This document shows, in pieces, positions 49,811 to 64,000 of a stretch of 64,000 nucleotides of DNA. The stretch is taken from positions 6,622,001 to 6,686,000 of the forward strand of contig JAXDDX010000001.1 of the NCBI GenBank assembly GCA_034670405.1. The letters are read 5' to 3'. Position 1 is the stretch's first letter, and each line of letters opens with the position of its first letter. This DNA is from Hoplostethus atlanticus (taxonomy: Eukaryota > Chordata > Actinopteri > Trachichthyiformes > Trachichthyidae). The translations under genes were made by a program, and so were the position numbers. The notes below the pieces were generated by a model. It saw only the letters and a list, made by a program, of their open reading frames with translations. It was not told the origin of the DNA and did not search any database.

Positions 49811-52800
49811 GAATCGGTACTATATGGGTACTGTACGGGTACAATGGGTATGGAGGAAAATGGAGCAAATTTCAAATGTGGTTTGGTGATTTAACACAAA
49901 ATTTAAAAGACACACTCTGGAATATTGTAGTGGCTTATGGTGAGATCATTGTGCTAAAAGGTCCCTGCCTGTTACTCTTACTCACATACTGTCCTCTTGC
50001 ATGGACAAATAGGATTCTGTTCTGTTCTAGTATTGCTCCCTAACATAAACCTGTGAGACAGCAGCTGATGGATCTGAGAGAGCCTTTTACTCAGGTCTGG
50101 AACACATGACTATTTTAGGCCATCGGTGGGGGCTCTCCCAACACACCGGCTCCATAACTCATCCACTGTGCAGCCTGCTATCTAACGTGAATAGTAAACA
50201 GTCTCTGTAGAAATGCCTTTCTGTGGTTTCATAAACAGGAACTGGTTATTGTCTGTTTGTCTGGTTCATGGTAGTCACCTTTGGAGGGTCCATCCTCTGC
50301 TGCGTGACAGTATTGGCTGTCCACTTTCCCCCGGACGGCACAGCAGCTCCTTTAGCCATCGTGTAAGGAAGGCATGGTATTTCTTAGTCAGCAGTGACAG
50401 CAGGGTTATATCGGGCCAGAGCTGAGACTCAAACCTTGGAGGCTAATTTTGAACATCTCTACGAGCAACATAAGGAATATCTATTAAATGATTTGGTCTG
50501 ACTCCAACAACCAGCCTTTGAAAGACGGGCCTTCCCACGATTTGTAATGATTTTTCTTGTTTCAGTTCATGTCTGAAACAGTGGTGGGAGTGAGCTGTGG
50601 GACAGGAGAACCGTCTGTCTCAGACTGTGCTGCAGACTGGAACTGATCTTGAGTGTCTCCTGGGATATAAGCTGCCTAGAGTGAAATGTAACACTTGTCC
50701 ATCCAATCCCCTCTGTCTTAATAAGGAAACTTTGCTGAACACTAGTTAGATGACAGGCTGTATGTCTGCACGGAGAAAGTCCTTGGCTCCTTTTTCTCTC
50801 AGTTCCACAGCCTCCCCACCCCGTATTAAAGCTGAATAAACAACTCCATTCGATGCTCAGCAGATTTTTCTCTACACTGACGCCATTTTTCATGAGGGGA
50901 TTTAGACTGAGGACGGCCAGAGTGATTAATCAATGTGACTCTACACTACTGTCTCTAGCTCACAGGGAGTTTGCCTGTCTGCTCTTCCTCTGCTGTATTT
51001 ACCCAGACTGACCCAGAGACTGAGCTGATTAAATTTGATGGATCCAGGGAGTGACCCCAAACGTCCTTCATAGTCTCTCTTTGAGCCTTTCCCATTCTTT
51101 TAATGTGAACGATGTATTTTTTCAGCAGCCTACACTCTTATCACGTGTTGTTATCTCAGACAGCTAAGGCCAGACCACCCCAGATGGATGTCTATTTATT
51201 CTCTTGTCTTTACATTTGGGCAGTTGTTTTATGGCTTTGCACAACTGTTTTAGCTAGCTACCTAACTGTGCAGTGAGTCTGAGCCTGACGGGGAAAACAG
51301 TCACAGCATCTGAACAAACCGTAGGGGCACAGACAGCCTCTGGTATAAAAATGCAGGTACCGCAGAGCTGTGGGTTCCTGTGGCATTCCTCACTGTAGGG
51401 AGACCACTATGGCCCAGTCACAGTGAACACAGTCTGCAAGCTTTCAAACAGTCACTCAAAACCACACTGGAATGTCTCATCACCATAGATTCTCACACAA
51501 GGCTCCAAATTACAGCTTTGCTTCAGCCAAGCTATGATCATTTTGGGGTTCGGACCTCATGCTCGTAAACTAGATTTCTACCCTCACTTTCCAATTCAAA
51601 TTTAGAAAACTGAACATTTTTACCAAAAATGGAAATTGTAAAGGTTATTCTACCTTAAGAGGAGCTCAGATTGATTCAGTTTTTCTGAGTGGATGTGTTC
51701 ATGAAGATTGTAGCGACAAAAAATCACACCAATTCTCTTATATAAAGAAAGATATACAGAACTACCTTACAATTATAGCATCCTCCTCTACTTGTCATTG
51801 TTTCATTTCTGACAGGCAGGAGTGTAACAGGGAGAACAGTGGCTCAGCTTGTAAGTGCATACCAAGAAGTTTTATAGCCCTCTGGAATGGAAAGAAATAT
51901 CAAGTACGTCTTTGGACCTCACAAAAAGCCTCGGTAACCTAGCCCCTCTCCTCTGTCTTCTCCACTTCGCTTACACAAGGCAACTACACCAGAAGGCCCA
52001 TATATGGACACATATATGAAAGATTCTCCCTCTGTGTGCAAACACGGAAAGTTCTACCCTTGTGACATGAGGGGCAAAAGATTTAAGGCAAATATTTAAA
52101 GAGTCTTATCAACAAGATGCTGGGAAAGGTATTGAGTAGACACAAAACCAGTAAGGGATAAAAAAACAACAATTAAATAGGGTAAAGATATCAACAAGCA
52201 CAGGATGTTGTCTACAAAGCACCACTTAGAGGACAGAGTGTTTAGGTCAACGACTTAAAATTATCTCCACCATATCGATAGCAAGCTTTCAACAGCCTCT
52301 GATCCTTGAAGGAAGAATTCCTGAGCAGGTCACGGCGCTGATGCTGTGGAAGGAATCTCTTATCTGGAACTGGGAGAAGTTCAAGCTGCCTGTAAACAAT
52401 CATTTACACACCACTTCCCCGTTGGCTTGCCCTTTGCTGTGCACAAATACACACACTGCGCACACTAAAAGTGTAAGAAATAGTGGCTTTCAAGTGTTGT
52501 TCAAGTTCAAGTTGTTTCCAGTTGTTTTCCTAATTTGAAGAGAGATTCATATGTAAAGTTATTGAGCACAATGTGAGTAGAGTGACTTTTTGGACTGCCC
52601 AAGTGACTTTCCATGCTAGGACATCTTTGGCATTTCTGAGAATTGAATGTTGCACTGGGATTCTCTCATGCATCCTGCATGAATCGTGACAGTTCCCCCT
52701 GAATGCATTTCCTAAGCTGACAGAACAGCATCAGATATGACCGACATTCTTGCCTCTGTGTGTTCCCATCTGTAGAAGGAGAAAACAAACAAACAGTTTG

Positions 52801-54907
52801 GGAGGAGCTCTGGGTTGGCCACAAATATTCCGTTATGACTGCCACCCACAGTTGTCTTTGCAGCGCAGGAAAACCTTCAGCTTTGGTATTTTAACCCATA
52901 GTGCAGCTTGTTTTCTTTGAATGAACTCTAGCTGCCCGCATAGTATTCTTGACGCTGTAATACACCTTCATAGTCTCTTAAATACAAATGTTTAAACTGG
53001 GGAAATGACATCTTTGTTTTAACTGTAACCAAGTGTATTCTCAGTCTGTGCAAGAATAGGATATGAACTTCAAAGTCACAATGAGTTTTCTACCTTGTTA
53101 GCTAATTTTGCATGTCATAACAAACGTCTACTTAACAATAAATGCCCCCCGATACGCATATCAGGCATACATAGAAAATTCTAACCAATAATATCACTTT
53201 CATCATCATTTTTGAACAATCCTGCCCCCCCCATCACTCCTATCAAATGAAAATGCCTTTCTCTCCCTAACAGATATCCTATTGGTTAACAGTTGGCCAT
53301 TTCTGAATGACTCCTCCCCACATTACGTCCTGCCCCAACATACTGTTTTCCACCGGAAATACATCAAATTAAGGATGCTCTCAAAATACCATTTCATTGT
53401 GAATTTAACATCTGTACAAACTTTCAAGTTGAAAATCAAGGGATGTGCTGTACATAATACTACAATTTCCTTTTAGGTCAGCTTTAGCAGATCTGAGTTT
53501 GTGCCCCTAAAAATATACCTCACCTGGGGATTTGTATGAAACCACAAAAGACAGTTGAGGCCCCATTCCTGGCCTGTAAGAGCCTCAGTACAGGTCTCAA
53601 CAGTCTGAGGGGTGACAGAGCCTTTCTGTCATCAGAAGCTACTTGTACTATAGCACAAGCCCGGCACAAATGCAATTCTACCCATCTTCAATGGGGCACC
53701 TGCAGCTGAAATATTTGACCTTCCTACCCCAGGAATTTGACTCCTCAAATTCAGGGTAGGATTTTGAACAGCATATTATCAGTTTCCATTAGATACTCAG
53801 GAAATTCAAATAGCCTTACAACTGACTGAGGGGAATTACTGACTGATTTATGCTTGAAGGACAAATTTGTCAAAACGGAGAAATGTCAAGGTGTCATAGC
53901 CTGGGCGTCTAGCTTCCAAAAGTATCTATCAATCTATCGATTGTCTAATACTGTAGCTGCATGTGTGCATTGGTTGTGGCCAGATGTCCATCTGTGTTCA
54001 ACATACACCAGTTGAAGTGTAAGGACTAAGCCAATGGAGCATAACTACGAGGAAACCTAATGACATTAGGGCAGTGGCTGCACTTGGGTTACGGCTTGGG
54101 TTGCGCCCTTCTAGTACCCCCTCTCCCTATTTGCTGTGCTAAATGAATATGCCCCTGCATGGAGTTATCTAATCCCGAGGGTTGTGTCACAGGAAGCCAA
54201 GGGACTCTATATATATCTGGACCATGTCTGCAGAAACCCTCAGATGGTATTTGACAAGGATCCCACCAACACTGTGTCTTCTCAGAGTTTCACTGACTGG
54301 CTGTGTACTCACGACAGAGGGAGAGCTATCGTCAACACCATCAGCAGTATAGGGTTATTATAAAATCATATAGGCTAAAGGAAGAGCTTTGGCCAAGCGC
54401 AAGCAAAGAGCAGCGATATTTCCCAATGAAGCACCCCCCCACCCCAACCCTAACCACCCCACTATTCTATGAGGCACAGCAGCCAAAAGCCTAGCTCCTC
54501 CCTGAGTAGCCACAGAGGGGAAACAGAAATTCCACATACACATGGGGGCAGTGACTGTACCAGATTTACTGATACAGTGACATTAGCATTGGTATCAAAA
54601 CAAATGGAAATACTGGTCAGTGTGAGCTCCTACCGCCGGGCCACCATTTCAGAGTTGCTCCATGGTCTAGGAGATCCAGGGTCTCCTTTGTCTCGGTTGT
54701 TGCTTTCAGCTTGATTTGCTGAAAGTACATGAAATGGCCTTTGCATACTTGTCACCTTGTCTGCCCCTTTTGCACATTTTCTCCATTTGCACTGCACTGT
54801 TTTATTGGTATGTTTTTCTTCACGTGTCCTGAATGTTATCTTATGTTTTGATGCAGTTCTGTGTATTGTAATTGTTTATCTTGTATCATAAACCATGGCT
54901 GCAATCA

Positions 54908-54982
54908 GAAGGTGAAGGTGAAGGTGAAGGTGAAGGTGAAAGTGAAGGTGAAGGTGAAGGTGAAGGTGAAGGTGAAAGTGAA
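54908..54982 (+). repeat. GGTGAA hexanucleotide repeat, about 12 copies
   Basis: Twelve tandem units of GGTGAA with two AGTGAA variants. In frame it reads as a Lys-Val run, which is not a real protein. Confidence 0.95.
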
Positions 54983-55929
54983 TCATCTCAACTGTCTGTG
55001 TGTGAGCTCCATGTGCAGAAAGACAATGCAACATTCACTTAGCAGTGGATAATGTGACTGTTGCAAAAGCAGATGGTAGATACAGCAAGAGTAAAAAAAA
55101 AACAACACTAAGCAATAGGTTGACTTTACACATATTAGGTAAAGTCTTGTTTTCAAATTCAATGAGTTTTTATGTTTATATCTGAAATAGTATTTTATAC
55201 AAAATAGGGTGCTACTAAAGGGTAGTTTGGATTTTACAGTGTAATCTATAAACATAAATGATGCTTTTTGGAGGCCTTCATCAGATACTCTGAGAAAAGG
55301 ATAAAGCCTTAAGAAGCAGAGTTTTTTCCAAAGAGCACAAAATTATAGCTTTGGAGAATTTTTAACTTCAATGGAAAGAAAATAGAAACATATTGTTGCT
55401 CCAGAAAGCTACCACAGCCAAAGCACTGCTGACACTAAAACACTGAGAGAGTTTGTTTTTTCATAATGCCTATAATGTGGTAAAATTAAAGAAAACCTGA
55501 GCATGCTTTTTCATTTCTCTCACTGTTTCCTAAATGTACCTGTAAACAACTGAACCTGGATGTGTGACTGCACTAAAGATTTCATTACCGTTACTTTTCC
55601 AATGGGATCTAAGTCAGAATTCAGTAGCCTTTTCATAATGTCTAGACTGTGAAAGAGGTTTGAGACTATGTATATGAAGCAAGCATATTGGACCTATTTT
55701 TACTACTAATGTTTATTTTCCATTCCCAAAATGCCACAGCAAATCCACCATGCCACCACAAACCTCCCCTGAGTTCCCCTGAGTGACAACACTGCTAAAA
55801 CAATTAGGATCAGATGGATCAGTTTAAATCTAGAGGTGATGCAGCCCAAAACACTTTACTGTTAATAATAAGGGTAACAAGAATATGATACATTGTAATG
55901 AGAATAAGTCTCTGAAACTAAAATGTATA

Positions 55930-56105
55930 TATGTATATATATATATATATATATGTATAATGTATATAGAATACATATGAGATATATGAAGGTTTAAAAA
56001 CGATATATTATATATTAAAATATATAAATAAAATAAAATAAAAAATAGATATATTTTATGAAATATGTAAACATGTTGCAGAGAACGTGTTTTATATATA
56101 CTGTA
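55930..56105. repeat. TA-rich tract
   Basis: Long A/T stretch with TATATATA cores in the tln2-tpm1 intergenic region. Confidence 0.8.
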
Positions 56106-57088
56106 TATACACACCCACATACGATATACATTATTCATTATTATTGACTTCATTTAGTAAAACATTTCTTAGACAGAAATGTAATACCTTGAAAGCTGAG
56201 GACCTTTGTTTTATACAGCAGCTATCTAAGAGCTGTACTTATTTAAGGAGGATACATTGCACTTTGCACATTTGCAGACTGAGAAATAGGTAAAATGCCT
56301 GTCTATTACAATATGGACCTGTCCTTCATGAAAGATTATTAAAATGTTTTATATGACTGTACCTGTCAATCAAAGTCACAATTCCACTGTATGAAGACTA
56401 GGCTTATGTCTGAATTACCAGTGCAATAACTCCAACACAATATGTGTGATATGTATCATGTCCTGCTATTGCCTTGATCATATCTTACTACAGACTGACT
56501 GAGGTAAGCAGCCTGAAACAACATTAGTTGATTTGATTCTACAAAAATATTAGATGAGCAATGCAAGTTTCTTTTACTGGTAGTTATGTCTGCCCGTCGT
56601 ATCAACAATAATCTAAAAAACAGACCAAAGCCTGAGCAAGACAAATTATTTTAGGGACGTATCTAATAGCGGCCGTCCTTGGCCACTTGGCAGTGTCTTG
56701 AATCTATTTTACAGACCAAGGCAGGTGTGTGGAGGAGAAGGCGATCCTAAAAATATCTCCTTGAGAATCTTTATGAAGACTAGAGGAGACTCAAGATGTC
56801 CCCAACCCATGTATGTTACAGCTCACTAGCTCAGTATGTTAAGATATAAAATGTTAAGATTCTTAGAAAAGTCTGTTCTATTCAAATGTTGATTTAATCA
56901 GTTGATTGGTGGATCAATTAGTTAACTAAATTGCATTGATGAAACTAGGTTGTGAATGTAACACTTCTCCCCTATTTCAGCAATTTCAAATTTTTAAATG
57001 ATATATAAAGTGAAATATACTTCTTGAGCAATTTAGAAAGCCGTTGGCATTTCTCTAATCCCAAATCAACCAGCTGCTCTAATTGAGG

Positions 57089-57096
57089 TATAAAAG
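57089..57096 (+). promoter_or_regulatory. TATA-box-like TATAAAAG upstream of tpm1
   Basis: GAGGTATAAAAGCC fits a strong TATA box, with an E-box CAGCTG about 18 bp upstream. It lies almost 1 kb before exon 1a, so it would need a long or spliced leader to serve tpm1. It may be coincidental. Confidence 0.25.
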
Positions 57097-57343
57097 CCAT
57101 CCCGCCTGGCTATGCCATGAAGGTTGCCCAGTCACAGCCAACTGACACATCAACAGTTTACTGGGAGGATATTTGATACATTATCAGATACACACTTGAC
57201 TATCTTTCACTTCTCAGATTGTGAACAATGCCTCTAGGGCTCGCTTGGCTTAGGGCTCTCACTGATGGTAACTCTTCCCAGACAGCACACTTGTCCTGAG
57301 CTAATACAACTCATCCCTGAGGAACTCACTCTACATGCGCACA

Positions 57344-57344
<1 letters not shown>

Positions 57345-57378
<34 letters not shown>
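57345..57378 (+). repeat. CA microsatellite
   Basis: CA run about 700 bp upstream of tpm1 exon 1a. Confidence 0.95.
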
Positions 57379-57379
<1 letters not shown>

Positions 57380-57499
57380 GATAGCTGTAAGCTGATAAAA
57401 CCCTGTGCAAACTGTTAAAGAGAGCACTTGCCCTGCTGCCCATAGTCCAGATCCCAGACTGTCACAGGGCAAAAGGAGAAACAGTTGAGGAACACATTG

Positions 57500-63784
<6,285 letters not shown>

Positions 63785-64000
63785 GTAAGATGTTTCACTT
63801 CTACAGAAATCTGCACTTAAGCCTGCATGCACGCTGATACATTATTTAAACAGCTCAGCTTTTAAACAATAATATACAAAGCACAAGACTTGTTTCTATT
63901 TGTACAATGTGCCCTATGTTCTTATTGCATGTGCTGATCATTTGCATGTGTTCCTGGGCTTGAATGGTTTTGGCTTGCATATGCCACACCCGCTAACAGA

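Larger units (their letters stand above)
47166..57000. other. tln2-tpm1 intergenic region
   Basis: No supported gene on either strand: open frames are short and lack splice structure or recognisable protein. It contains the microsatellites, the GGTGAA array, one SINE relic and an A/T-rich block listed separately. Enhancers for either gene could be here but cannot be recognised by eye. Confidence 0.6.

Noticed and set aside
50213-50893. Possible intergenic gene on either strand
   Set aside because: The short frames have no homology I recognise, no codon bias and no splice partners.
54440-54460. Interstitial telomere repeat
   Set aside because: Only one AACCCTAACC-like unit is present within a C-rich stretch.
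54861-55052. Lys-Val repeat protein
   Set aside because: It is only a translation of the GGTGAA hexamer repeat.

Overview
The window is vertebrate nuclear DNA, most likely from a ray-finned fish. Evidence: short GT-AG exons in kilobase introns, many CA/GA/GT microsatellites, relics of fish-type SINEs, a hAT transposon remnant, and proteins very close to but distinct from the mammalian talin-2 and tropomyosin-1 that I recall. I cannot name the species. Both protein-coding genes lie on the plus strand. All exon calls rest on reading frame, splice sites and recalled human protein sequences; no alignment was run.

Positions 1-45069 (3'UTR to about 47165) hold talin-2 (tln2). I resolve 56 coding exons from the ATG at 2909 to the TGA at 45069. 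They sum to 7636 nt, which is 2545 codons including the stop plus one surplus base in exon 33. The order of domains is FERM head (F0-F3), linker, helical rod R1-R13 and C-terminal dimerisation helix. The intron before exon 52 carries the miR-190 hairpin, the known host arrangement for TLN2, which separates it from TLN1. Between exons 50 and 51 is a well-formed 6-nt candidate microexon that keeps the frame.

Positions 47166 to about 57000 are intergenic. I see simple repeats and a SINE-core relic there but no gene I can support.

Positions 58063-64000 hold the 5' half of tropomyosin-1 (tpm1), running off the right edge. Exons appear in vertebrate order: 1a, 2a (smooth-muscle type), 2b, internal first exon 1b, then common exons 3, 4 and 5. 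The 2a-2b intron is 175 nt with a 169-nt AG-free zone, the layout expected of a distant branch point enforcing mutually exclusive splicing. Exon 1b has one extra base in an A6 run that breaks the low-molecular-weight reading frame.

Talin links integrins and vinculin to actin, and tropomyosin coats actin filaments, so the two neighbours serve one cytoskeletal system. Their linkage matches human 15q22. The main points for review are the two single-base frame breaks (assembly error or real), the microexon, the miR-190 host intron, the tpm1 branch-point layout, two GC-AG introns and a 26-bp perfect hairpin at 1819-1874.
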